From assembly GCA_964364925.1 (NCBI GenBank), contig CAYIOB010000003.1, forward strand, positions 1 to 30,404: a DNA stretch of 30,404 bases, read 5' to 3'. Source of the DNA: JAMCZC01 sp964364925. GTDB lineage: Bacteria; Patescibacteriota; Microgenomatia; Levybacterales; UBA12049. A model generated the notes under the pieces. The model worked only from the letters and a program-made list of their open reading frames with translations. It did no database searches and was not told the DNA's origin. This document shows, in pieces, positions 21,376 through 28,939 of this stretch. The first letter of the stretch is position 1. The number at the start of each line of letters is the position of its first letter. Position numbers and translations under genes: made by a program.

Positions 21376-22439
21376 GAATTGCTATTTTAGGATCTGTTGC
21401 TTTGCCTGTTTTTCCTCCGTTTCAGGGCGGAACCGAATGGATTGCTTACTATCAGGCAAAAGGCTTGTCGGAAAAAGGCCACGAAGTTATTCTTTTTGGA
21501 GCAAAAGGTACTGCGGAAAATTTTCTGGGCTCAGCGGTTAAAGTTGTTGAGGTTGGGGGAGGAGATTTGGCTGCCGGAAGCAAAAGCGAAGCGAAATTCG
21601 ACCCAAGCCTAACAGAGTCATCAAGAAAACTAAGGCTTGAGCAGGTGTATTTGGCTGGTGTGTCTCAAAAAATGATTGAATTCAAAGACGAATATGATTT
21701 AATTCTAAATAATATGCGGGGGGAAGCAGTATTTCTGCCCATTGCAAAGCTAATTAATAAGCCTTTCGTTAACGTAATGCATTTGAATCTTTTTGCTGAC
21801 CTAGCCTCAATTTTTAAAGAATTCAATACAAAAATAATAACAATCAGCAATGCTCAGAGAAAAAATTATCCGGATTTGCAATATTTGGCAACAATTTACA
21901 ATGGAGTTGATATTGGTAAATTCAAATTTAACGCAAAGCCCGAAGAGTACCTCCTTATGGTTGGGACGATAGGCAGGCACAAAAACCAGGCGTCCGCCAT
22001 AAGCGTAGCGAAAAAAATGAACAAAAAACTCATTCTTGCAGGCAAGATAAGAGACAAAGATTACTTTGAGGAGCTAGAAAAAGATATTGACGGAGAGCAA
22101 ATTAAATGGGTAGGCGAAATGGGTTTTGAAGCAAAGCTAAAACTATATATGAACGCGAAAGCTTTTCTTTTTCCCATTCTTTGGGAAGAACCTTTCGGAC
22201 TTGTTATGATAGAAGCAATGGCTTGCGGAACACCGGTTATTGCTTTTAATCATGGGGCAGTTCCCGAAGTTGTGGTAAACGGAAAAACAGGCTTTGTGGT
22301 TGAAAATGAGGATCAAATGGCCGATTCATTGCTAAAAATTAACTTTATAGGCAGGGAAGACTGCAGAAGGCGGGTTGAAGAAAACTTTACTGTTGAAAAA
22401 ATGATTAACGATTACGAAAAAGCACTTCTAAAATTATGA
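21372..22439 (+). CDS. GT4-family glycosyltransferase
   Basis: 355 aa, GT-B fold. The N-terminus FPPFQGGTEWIAYYQAKGL is the acceptor-side loop. The donor side has VGTIGRHKN, LAGKI, VGEMG, and EEPFGLVMIEAMACGTPVIA with E-x7-E. It overlaps both neighbours by 4 bp (ATGA). The donor-site segment is close to that of the next gene, suggesting duplication. Around residues 75-85 a GSKSEAKFD stretch encoded by AGCAAAAGCGAAGCGAAATT looks like inserted hairpin-type DNA. Role: sequential sugar addition in the same surface glycan as its neighbours (inferred). Confidence 0.92.
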   Translation: MRIAILGSVALPVFPPFQGGTEWIAYYQAKGLSEKGHEVILFGAKGTAENFLGSAVKVVEVGGGDLAAGSKSEAKFDPSLTESSRKLRLEQVYLAGVSQKMIEFKDEYDLILNNMRGEAVFLPIAKLINKPFVNVMHLNLFADLASIFKEFNTKIITISNAQRKNYPDLQYLATIYNGVDIGKFKFNAKPEEYLLMVGTIGRHKNQASAISVAKKMNKKLILAGKIRDKDYFEELEKDIDGEQIKWVGEMGFEAKLKLYMNAKAFLFPILWEEPFGLVMIEAMACGTPVIAFNHGAVPEVVVNGKTGFVVENEDQMADSLLKINFIGREDCRRRVEENFTVEKMINDYEKALLKL

Positions 22440-23617
22440 GAATAGGATTAATTTCGCCATCTATTTATATGTCTCCAACATTATTCGGAGACAAGATTTT
22501 CGCACCGCGAGATCTTAGCCTTGCTCTTGCAGACGGATTGGTTGATAAAGGGCACGAAGTTTATTTTTTTACAGCCCCTGATATAAAAACAAAAGCAATT
22601 TTAATTGGCGGCGATGAGGGCTTACTTAAAAACAGCCTTATCAAAGAAAAAGCGCAAGGGCAATCAGGCGGTGAACGGTTCAAGTGGGCATCTTTTTATA
22701 CCCTTAAGAGATCATACGAGATGGATTTAACAGAACAGTGTTATAAAATGGCTTTGGATGGCAAGCTTGATATTGTTCACTCGTATCACGATACCCTGGC
22801 ACACTTTTTTAATGAGCTAACCAAGTTTCCTACTGTTTACACGCTTCATGATCCTTTGCCTTCTAATAAAAATGCTTTATTCTATTGGTTGCTGGAGAAA
22901 TTTAAACAGCAAAATTATGTTTCAATAAGCAAGGCATTTCAAAGATTTGACAAGCTCAACCTCAACTTTATTGATACCGTGTATCACGGTATTAACGCTT
23001 CGAAATATCATTTTTTTCCCAATAAAGGTGAGTATCTGGCGTTTATAGGCAGAATGGAGAAGGAAAAAGGAGTGGAAATTGCTATAGACATTGCAAATGC
23101 AGTCAAAAAAAAGATCAGGATAGCCACATCGCCGGAAACACAATACGAAAACCTGCCTTATTACAAGAATGTTATCAGTCCTCGTATCACTTCTGAAGTT
23201 AGTTTTACCGGATTTCTAGATCCTAACAAAAAGCATGAATTCCTGGGCAATGCGTTATGCCTCCTATTTCCAATACAATGGGAAGAACCATTTGGTATGG
23301 TTATGATCGAGACTATGGCGTGCGGAACACCGGTTGTCGCTTATAACAGGGGGAGTGTTTCTGAAATAGTTATAGATGGTTTGACAGGGTTCATAATTGA
23401 TCCGGATGACGAAGACAGGCCTGGCAAAGGAAGCTGGATTATTAAAAAAAGAGGGATAGAGGGTTTAATTGAGGCTGTTCAGGGAGTAAATTCCTTATCA
23501 GAAACAGAAGCAGGGAAAATGAGAAAAGCTTGCCGTGAAAGAGTCGAGGGTATGTTTACCGTTGATAAAATGGTAGAGGGTTACGAAGGTGTATATAGTA
23601 AATTAATCGGCGGATAG
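22436..23617 (+). CDS. GT4-family glycosyltransferase
   Basis: 393 aa, GT-B fold. The N-terminal half is divergent, with PSIYMSPTLFGDKIFAPRDL and VHSYHDTLAHFF. The donor half has FIGRMEKEKGV, VSFTGFL, and EEPFGMVMIETMACGTPVVAYNRGSVSE with E-x7-E, as in the preceding gene. It is the last gene of the three-gene overlapping operon; a ~550-bp non-coding gap follows. Substrate unknown. Confidence 0.92.
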   Translation: MRIGLISPSIYMSPTLFGDKIFAPRDLSLALADGLVDKGHEVYFFTAPDIKTKAILIGGDEGLLKNSLIKEKAQGQSGGERFKWASFYTLKRSYEMDLTEQCYKMALDGKLDIVHSYHDTLAHFFNELTKFPTVYTLHDPLPSNKNALFYWLLEKFKQQNYVSISKAFQRFDKLNLNFIDTVYHGINASKYHFFPNKGEYLAFIGRMEKEKGVEIAIDIANAVKKKIRIATSPETQYENLPYYKNVISPRITSEVSFTGFLDPNKKHEFLGNALCLLFPIQWEEPFGMVMIETMACGTPVVAYNRGSVSEIVIDGLTGFIIDPDDEDRPGKGSWIIKKRGIEGLIEAVQGVNSLSETEAGKMRKACRERVEGMFTVDKMVEGYEGVYSKLIGG

Positions 23618-24166
23618 AGAAATAATTTATACTACAGTTATATATATTTATATCTTTTGATAGCAAAGGATAGAGGTTATAAAAAGACATACTTTAAAAA
23701 TCGGTAAATTTCACCAAATTTCGTAAAAAATTCAAAAACAGTTAGCTTCGGGGTATATTTAGAAAAATGAATTACCGAGGATTTACCGAGAAAACATAAT
23801 TTTTAAAGTTTTCTGAATTTTCTTTTACAAAATGATAAACAGAGCAAAAAAATAACGCCAAAATTCTCAAATTTTCACAATAAAAAAGGCAAAAAAACAA
23901 TTTATTAAATATAATAAAGGCTGTCAAATCAATCCAAAACCCCTATTTGCCCAATATAGCGCTTATTAAATTTAATTGCCAAAGACCTTAATAAATTAAT
24001 TAGCCGGAGGCCAAAATTCATACCCATGCTCTAGTATGACTATATCTAAAACATACTCTCCCATAGTTAATTCTATCTTGCATTTTCTTCTTGGATACTA
24101 GAAACTAGATATTAGAGACTAGTAATTAGCAACTAGATACTAGTAACTAGTTACTAGCTACTGATA
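23618..24166. other. 550-bp non-coding AT-rich gap
   Basis: I see no convincing gene on either strand. It includes a direct repeat TTACCGAGG/TTTACCGAG near 23770-23790 and an A-rich stretch. The final ~70 bp (24095-24165) are degenerate ACTAGATACTAG/ACTAGTTACTAG units running to the galT start. It is the largest gap in an otherwise dense window; a small RNA or the remains of a decayed gene are possible but unsupported. Confidence 0.5.
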
Positions 24167-24169
24167 GTG

Positions 24170-25123
24170 ATGGATTTTAAGTTTATTCAAAACCCGGTTA
24201 CAAAAAATTGGGTTATTTCTGCACCAAGGCGGGCGAAAAGGCCGGACGAAGCAAAGGGAAGTGAGCCGGTCTGTCCATTCTGTGTTGGCAGGGAAGCAAA
24301 CGAGAGAGAGGTTTATAGAGTTCAAGATGGAAAAGAATACAGCAGCTGGCCCGCCAGCAACGCTTCGCCTGCCCGGCAATCGCCTGACGGCTCAAGCCGA
24401 ATGGCAGACGGGCGTAGCGTTGCGGGCTGGCAGGTAAGAGTTCTTCCGAACAAATTCCCTTTTGCGCCGATTCACGAGGTAATAATTCACTCTCCGGACC
24501 ATCACAAAAGTTTTGACGAGCTTCCGCTTTCGCAATCGGAATTAATTCTCAAAACTTTCCGTCAGCGTTTTCAAACACATCAGGATAAGGGTCAGGTTTA
24601 TATTTTTCACAATCATGGGGAAGAAGGAGGTGAAAGTTTGCCTCATCCGCATAGTCAGCTTGCGGTTGTGCCGGAACATGTGAAAATGGATATTCCAAGG
24701 CTTCATGTCTCATCAGAGGGAGAATTTCAGGAAACTCTCCATTTTATGCTTTCCTGTCCGGCAGCTTCAGAGTGGCCGGATGAGGTTTGGGTTTTCCCAA
24801 AAAAGCGGGGCAGAATATTTTCGGAGATTACCAACGAGGAAATAAAAGATTTTGCCAAAACACTTTACAGACTTATCCAAATTATGGATTTAAGGCACGG
24901 CCACGAGTTTCCTTTTAATTTTTACATCTATCCCGGGGGGGATTGGTATTTAAGACTTATTCCAAGAGTAAAGAGTTTAGGCGGTTTTGAGCTTGGCACC
25001 GGCGTTTATGTAAACACGCAGGATCCCAAAGAAACAATGACTTTTATAAAAGAACATTTTGAAAGCCCCAACGAGGAAAAAATCAGAACCGAGCATCAAG
25101 CTAGCTACAAGAGGACGGTATAA
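24170..25123 (+). CDS. galT: Galactose-1-phosphate uridylyltransferase-like (HIT superfamily)
   Basis: About 317 aa from ATG 24170; a GTG immediately upstream (24167) is also in frame. Zinc-type CPFC is near 36-39. WQVRVLPNKFPF and the nucleotidylated-His motif LPHPHSQ (~159-164) are the active-site signature, and GGFELGTGVYVN is a C-terminal family motif. It exchanges UMP between UDP-glucose and galactose-1-P (or a related sugar-P), supplying UDP-sugars to glycosyltransferases such as those upstream. A ~27-residue insert (about 61-87) encoded by a large GC-rich hairpin splits the region before WQVRV. The catalytic residues are intact. ADP-glucose phosphorylase-like activity is an alternative. 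Confidence 0.85.
   Translation: MDFKFIQNPVTKNWVISAPRRAKRPDEAKGSEPVCPFCVGREANEREVYRVQDGKEYSSWPASNASPARQSPDGSSRMADGRSVAGWQVRVLPNKFPFAPIHEVIIHSPDHHKSFDELPLSQSELILKTFRQRFQTHQDKGQVYIFHNHGEEGGESLPHPHSQLAVVPEHVKMDIPRLHVSSEGEFQETLHFMLSCPAASEWPDEVWVFPKKRGRIFSEITNEEIKDFAKTLYRLIQIMDLRHGHEFPFNFYIYPGGDWYLRLIPRVKSLGGFELGTGVYVNTQDPKETMTFIKEHFESPNEEKIRTEHQASYKRTV
24346..24434 (+). repeat. GC-rich hairpin insertion in galT
   Basis: The left side CTGGCCCGCCAGCAACGC and the right side GCGTTGCGGGCTGGCAG are imperfect inverted repeats, with a small CGGCTCAAGCCG inner palindrome. It is much more GC-rich than its surroundings and encodes Ser/Ala/Arg-rich residues unlike the family. Confidence 0.7.
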
Positions 25124-25160
25124 CCTCTGTATATTGTATCTGGTATTTTGTATCTAGTAT

Positions 25161-26159
25161 TTAGGAATTATAACGATGTTTCTTTTGATGCCTCAAGAAG
25201 AGTATTAAGATAATTATCAAAACTAACCCCAGGCCGATTTTTACAAAATTAAACATTCCTTGAGAGAAAAATCTAACCGTAGTTGTTAGTTTTTGATTAG
25301 TTTTGCCAAAATGTATATTGATTTTTGCCGTGTAAATTCCCGGCACAAGCACTTTTTGATAAGTTGTTACCTTAGTGTCGTAGCGTCTAATGCTTTCGGG
25401 CAAAGCATCCAAAGAGCCTTCATTCAAAATCCCTTTCGCCGCTAAATTACCTAAGGGGTCGAAAACCTGAATTAGACCATATGGAATCACGTGTACGTTG
25501 CCGCTATTTTCAAAACGGAGTATATAGGCATCAGAGTATTCAATACCGTCTCTTAGGGGTTTAAACGAGCTTATTTTGCCCTCTTCTATTTCCTGGCCGG
25601 TTGAGGCTCTGACAAACAAAAGGCTTGATAAAATAGCTTTTACATTTACTTGTTCTTTTGTTTCAGGCTGAACAATTTCTGCCAGGATACTTGCATAATG
25701 ACCGCCTTTAGTAATCCTTTGGCTGTCAATAAAAATTTTGACTGATTTTTTTTCTCCTTTAGAAAGTTGAATCGTTCTATTTTCGAAGGAAATCCAGGAA
25801 GAAAGGGAATATTTATAATTCTTGGCGTCTTTTCCTTCCAAAAAGCTGAATTTATAGCTTTCTTCAAGCTCGGTAAAATCCTGTACGCTTAGGAGAAGAG
25901 TAATTTCAGAAGTTGTATTGTTGACATAGCTTAATTCATATTCAGCAGGGTCGGTGGCTAAGTCAAGGTGAGCAATTGAAGGCGAAACGGTTATTCCTTT
26001 TTGTGGAGTTTGGGCCTGCGCCGAAGAAAAATTTAAAAGCAAAAAGGCAAAAGTCAAAAATGCAATTAAAAAGTAAAAAGTTTTGCCCGCCCTGAGCGAG
26101 ACCGAAGGGAGTTTTGACCTGAAATTTTGAATTTTGAATTTTGAATTTTGACTTAACAT
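25161..26159 (-). CDS. DUF916/COG1470-like membrane-anchored surface protein
   Basis: 332 aa. The first ~49 residues are an unusually long signal region: a basic stretch with PSVSLRAG, then a hydrophobic core FYFLIAFLTFAFLLL, ending SAQAQ. The Ig-like extracytoplasmic part shares the family pattern: GITVSPSIAHLDLA, NNTTSEITL, GGHYASIL, ENSGNVHVIPYGLIQVFDPLG. A single TM helix (~302-322) and a basic tail close the protein. It is paralogous to 26801, 27861 and 554 but more divergent. It is divergent from the gene at 26206 with only 46 bp between start codons. The signal region is built from a dispersed AT-rich repeat plus a GC-rich module. Confidence 0.78.
   Translation of the reverse strand: MLSQNSKFKIQNFRSKLPSVSLRAGKTFYFLIAFLTFAFLLLNFSSAQAQTPQKGITVSPSIAHLDLATDPAEYELSYVNNTTSEITLLLSVQDFTELEESYKFSFLEGKDAKNYKYSLSSWISFENRTIQLSKGEKKSVKIFIDSQRITKGGHYASILAEIVQPETKEQVNVKAILSSLLFVRASTGQEIEEGKISSFKPLRDGIEYSDAYILRFENSGNVHVIPYGLIQVFDPLGNLAAKGILNEGSLDALPESIRRYDTKVTTYQKVLVPGIYTAKINIHFGKTNQKLTTTVRFFSQGMFNFVKIGLGLVLIIILILFLRHQKKHRYNS
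26042..26158 (-). repeat. Dispersed AT-rich repeat plus GC-rich module encoding a signal peptide
   Basis: The reverse complement of 26042-26084 is identical over 43 bases to 3278-3320 in the leuS leader. The AATTCAAAATTTCAGGT part matches as well. Between them this copy carries a GC-rich module (CCCTTCGGT...CTCAGGGC, 26089-26109) that the leuS-leader copy lacks. Confidence 0.85.
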
Positions 26160-26165
26160 AAACTA

Positions 26166-26174
26166 ATCATAGCA
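26166..26174 (-). promoter_or_regulatory. Extended -10 promoter of the gene at 25161-26159 (leaderless)
   Basis: TGCTATGAT on the minus strand, 6 bp before the ATG at 26159. It is back to back with the promoter at 26191-26199. Confidence 0.45.
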
Positions 26175-26190
26175 TACGTTTTTTGTTCTG

Positions 26191-26199
26191 TGCTATATT
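26191..26199 (+). promoter_or_regulatory. Extended -10 promoter of the gene at 26206-26799 (leaderless)
   Basis: TGCTATATT, 6 bp before the ATG at 26206. No clear -35. Confidence 0.45.
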
Positions 26200-26205
26200 A
26201 AATTA

Positions 26206-26799
26206 ATGAAGAAGTTTATTGTCCTAGGGTTAATTATTCTTGTCGTTATAGGCATAATTTTTCTATTTAACATTCTCAATAGTTCTTCGAAAAGCTTATC
26301 GCAAGCTGAAAAAGAAACCGCAATTGCCAAAATTTTAGGCAGAAAACCCAATCTTACGGATGATGCTCCCAAAGGAGACGCCCAATATAAGGGAAAATAT
26401 ACTAGTTTTAAATATCCTGCTAAAGCTAAGATTTACACCTACAGAGATCCCAATACCGCAAAAAATACCTCTATAATAGAGAGTTTTTCTTTCGATATTG
26501 ACAATCCGCGTCTTATTCTAAATTTTTCTGTTATGGAAAATGCATCTGATTTAAAAGACATAAAAGATATTTCAGGAGTTAAATTTAGGGAAGATAAAAG
26601 CACTGGATATCAGGAGTCAGAAATTATTATTAAAGACCAGAAAGGATTAATATTCTCTAAAAATGCAGGCCTAGCAGAGAAGACAGGTTTTTTCTTTGTA
26701 AATAATAAAATTTATTCTTTTGCTGTTACCGGTAGCAGCTATAAGGAAGTTTATAGTTTATTTGATAATATTATTAGATCTCTAGTATTTATAAAATAA
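26206..26799 (+). CDS. Membrane-anchored extracytoplasmic protein, unknown
   Basis: 197 aa, not recognised. An N-terminal TM helix (~4-24) is followed by a Ser-rich linker and a globular domain (~60-197) of alternating strands and helices. Its general pattern (KYTSFKYPAKAK, a long strand with YQESEIIIKDQKGLIFSK, and a final helix SLFDNIIRSLVFIK) recalls PsbP/MOG1-like domains of lipid- or surface-attached proteins, but this is only a fold-level impression. No Cys lipobox is seen, so it is membrane-anchored rather than a lipoprotein. It shares a 46-bp divergent promoter region with a DUF916-like gene and ends 1 bp from the convergent gene at 26801. Confidence 0.75.
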   Translation: MKKFIVLGLIILVVIGIIFLFNILNSSSKSLSQAEKETAIAKILGRKPNLTDDAPKGDAQYKGKYTSFKYPAKAKIYTYRDPNTAKNTSIIESFSFDIDNPRLILNFSVMENASDLKDIKDISGVKFREDKSTGYQESEIIIKDQKGLIFSKNAGLAEKTGFFFVNNKIYSFAVTGSSYKEVYSLFDNIIRSLVFIK

Positions 26800-26800
26800 A

Positions 26801-27838
26801 TTATTGCCTCATTCTTTTTTTGATTTCTCTATTGATATATATCTTAATAATAAATCTGATTAATATTATAGCTATAATTAATGTAATTACCATTACTATT
26901 ATTGCCTTATAAGGAATAACCCAAAAACTTACTGTTGATTCAAGCGAAACATCTCTTTTGCCGTTGTCAAAAACCAAAAGTAAATTTGCCGTGTATTTGC
27001 CTATTCGGAAACTTGTTAATTTATTCCAATTGATGGTTAATTTTTCAATAGACTTTCCGTTTTTGTCCAATTTCACCTGACCATCTTCAATAACTGGTTC
27101 TTTTACCAGGAAACCGTCGGTCCATGAAATATCAAAAGTTTTCTTTGTGCCGGGAATTATATTTGCCGAAGACTGGTTGACGTTTAAGATAGCGATATCT
27201 TTACTTGAGCCATCGCTTATAAAGATATTTCCGTGGGGTCTTACATGGATATTGCCTGTGTTTTCAAGTTTAACCAGAAAATCTATCGGCAAATATTCGT
27301 TGATATAAGTTTTTGTAGAGAATTCTAAAATTTTTGCATCGGCTTTCGCCCCTTCTTTTCTAACATTCAAAAGAATAGGGACTGCTGCAGCCCCTGTGAG
27401 AGCTACTCCTGTTTTTGCAAGAGGATTTGTATTATCCTGTGTAAAGCTTACTGCAAAATAATATCCATAAGCAGCTTCTTTTGGAACGTCGATTTTAAAA
27501 GGAACATCTGTCCATTCCAAAGGCTTTGCGACAATTTTATCGGTTGAGAATGTTATCCAGGATAAAGAAGTGTCGCTGTTATCATCTCTTAAAACTAAAT
27601 CTCCGCTTTCATCTCCTGTTAATCTTTTAACCTCAAGCTTAATGGGAAGAGGGGAAGTTGTGTTGTTTCTTATTCTTATCTTATCGGAAATTGTACTCTC
27701 AGGATTAGAAGAGAAATCAAAGAACACAGGAGAAACAGTCACGTCATAGTTGGAGGGAGTTTGGGCAAGCGCTGAAAGCGCTACGAATGTAAAAATAAGC
27801 AAATAAGCAAATAAGCAAATAAAAATCTTAAATTTCAT
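26801..27838 (-). CDS. DUF916-like membrane-anchored surface protein (tandem paralog A)
   Basis: 345 aa. The signal peptide (~25 residues) has the core ICLFAYLLI encoded exactly by the octamer repeat. Two Ig-like domains follow: the first from YDVTVSPVFFDFSSNPE to ~160, the second around ENTGNIHVRPHGNIFI. Near the membrane are SFWVIPYK, one TM helix (~303-328) and a Lys/Arg-rich tail. The first domain is nearly identical to that of the neighbour at 27861-28931, while the second domain and TM region have diverged. It is third in a minus-strand operon behind the WxL-like gene and paralog B, 22 bp from the latter. It probably binds or displays the WxL-like protein (inference from the Firmicutes pairing). 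Confidence 0.82.
   Translation of the reverse strand: MKFKIFICLFAYLLIFTFVALSALAQTPSNYDVTVSPVFFDFSSNPESTISDKIRIRNNTTSPLPIKLEVKRLTGDESGDLVLRDDNSDTSLSWITFSTDKIVAKPLEWTDVPFKIDVPKEAAYGYYFAVSFTQDNTNPLAKTGVALTGAAAVPILLNVRKEGAKADAKILEFSTKTYINEYLPIDFLVKLENTGNIHVRPHGNIFISDGSSKDIAILNVNQSSANIIPGTKKTFDISWTDGFLVKEPVIEDGQVKLDKNGKSIEKLTINWNKLTSFRIGKYTANLLLVFDNGKRDVSLESTVSFWVIPYKAIIVMVITLIIAIILIRFIIKIYINREIKKRMRQ
27794..27820 (-). repeat. Octamer repeat (ATTTGCTT)n inside a signal peptide
   Basis: The same 27-base array as at 1514, 2398 and 30079. It encodes residues 7-15 of paralog A. Paralog B, whose mature N-terminal domain is nearly identical, has an unrelated signal-peptide core. Confidence 0.95.
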
Positions 27839-27860
27839 ACTAAATACAAAATACTAGATA

Positions 27861-28931
27861 CTAAATACTATTTTCCTCTTTCTTTTTTCTTCCAAATAAT
27901 CTCGAGATTCTTTTTAGCATATTTTTAAATGTATTAAAGAATCCTATTCCTGCGAAAATAACAAATAAAATTACTCCAATTACAACTTTCCAAGGAAATA
28001 CAAAAAAACTAGTTTCTGCTTGGAAAGGTATATCTCTGGTACTGGTGCTTATTACCAAAAGAGCAGTTGCCGTATATCTTCCTATTTTTAAATCCAATAT
28101 TTTATCAAATCTTATTTTAAGAGTTGTTTCGGGCTTTCCGTTTTTATCAAGCTTTACCTGTCCATCTTCCATTTTTGGCTCTTCTGTTATAAAAGAATCG
28201 TCCCAAGAAGATTCAAAAGACTTTTTAATATTCGGTAAAACTGTGCTTTGGGTATTATTTATATTTAAAACTGCGACCTGTCTTCCTAACCAGTCTTTAA
28301 TAAAAATATTGCCGCGTGGTCTTACATGGACATTGCCTGTGTTTTCAAATGTTGTAATTAATTTTACAGGCGGATATTCGTAATAGTTAGAGTCTGTTTT
28401 AAAACTTACCATTTTGCCCTGAAATTTCGCCCCTTCTTTTCTAACATTCAAAAGAATAGGTACTGCTGCAGCCCCTGTGAGCGCTACTCCTGTTTTCGCA
28501 AGAGGATTTGTATTATCCTGTGTAAAGCTTACTGCAAAATAATATCCATAAGCAGCTTCTTTTGGAACGTCGATTTTAAAAGGAACATCTGTCCATTCCA
28601 ATGGTTTGGCTACAAAAGTATTAGAATTAAATTTAATCCAAGAAAGACTATTGTCGCTGTTATCATCTCTTAAAACTAAGTCTCCGCTTTCATCTCCTGT
28701 TAGTCTTTTAACTTCAATTCTAATCGGAAGAGGGGAAGTTGTATTATTTCTTATCCTTATCTTATCTGAAATTGTACCTTCCGGATTAGAAGAGAAATCA
28801 AAGAACACAGGAGAAACAGTCACGTCATAATTAGAGGGGGTTTGGGCGAAGACCTTGGGGAATAAAAAAAGAAGAGTTGCTAAGCCTAAAAGGATAAGAG
28901 GCAGTAGTAATTTTTTTCGTCCATAATTCAT
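27861..28931 (-). CDS. DUF916-like membrane-anchored surface protein (tandem paralog B)
   Basis: 356 aa. An ordinary Leu-rich signal peptide ends KVFAQ. The mature N-terminal domain matches paralog A almost residue for residue, including an unbroken identical run of ~60 residues from PLEWTDVPF to RKEGAK. The second Ig-like domain (ENTGNVHVRPRGNIFIKDWLG) is clearly diverged. SFFVFPWK precedes the TM helix (~312-332), and a long basic tail (RLFGRKKKEE) ends the protein. It starts 8 bp after the WxL-like gene ends, so the three genes form an operon. No catalytic residues are seen; the role is structural or adhesive. Confidence 0.82.
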   Translation of the reverse strand: MNYGRKKLLLPLILLGLATLLFLFPKVFAQTPSNYDVTVSPVFFDFSSNPEGTISDKIRIRNNTTSPLPIRIEVKRLTGDESGDLVLRDDNSDNSLSWIKFNSNTFVAKPLEWTDVPFKIDVPKEAAYGYYFAVSFTQDNTNPLAKTGVALTGAAAVPILLNVRKEGAKFQGKMVSFKTDSNYYEYPPVKLITTFENTGNVHVRPRGNIFIKDWLGRQVAVLNINNTQSTVLPNIKKSFESSWDDSFITEEPKMEDGQVKLDKNGKPETTLKIRFDKILDLKIGRYTATALLVISTSTRDIPFQAETSFFVFPWKVVIGVILFVIFAGIGFFNTFKNMLKRISRLFGRKKKEENSI

Positions 28932-28939
28932 GTTTTAGC

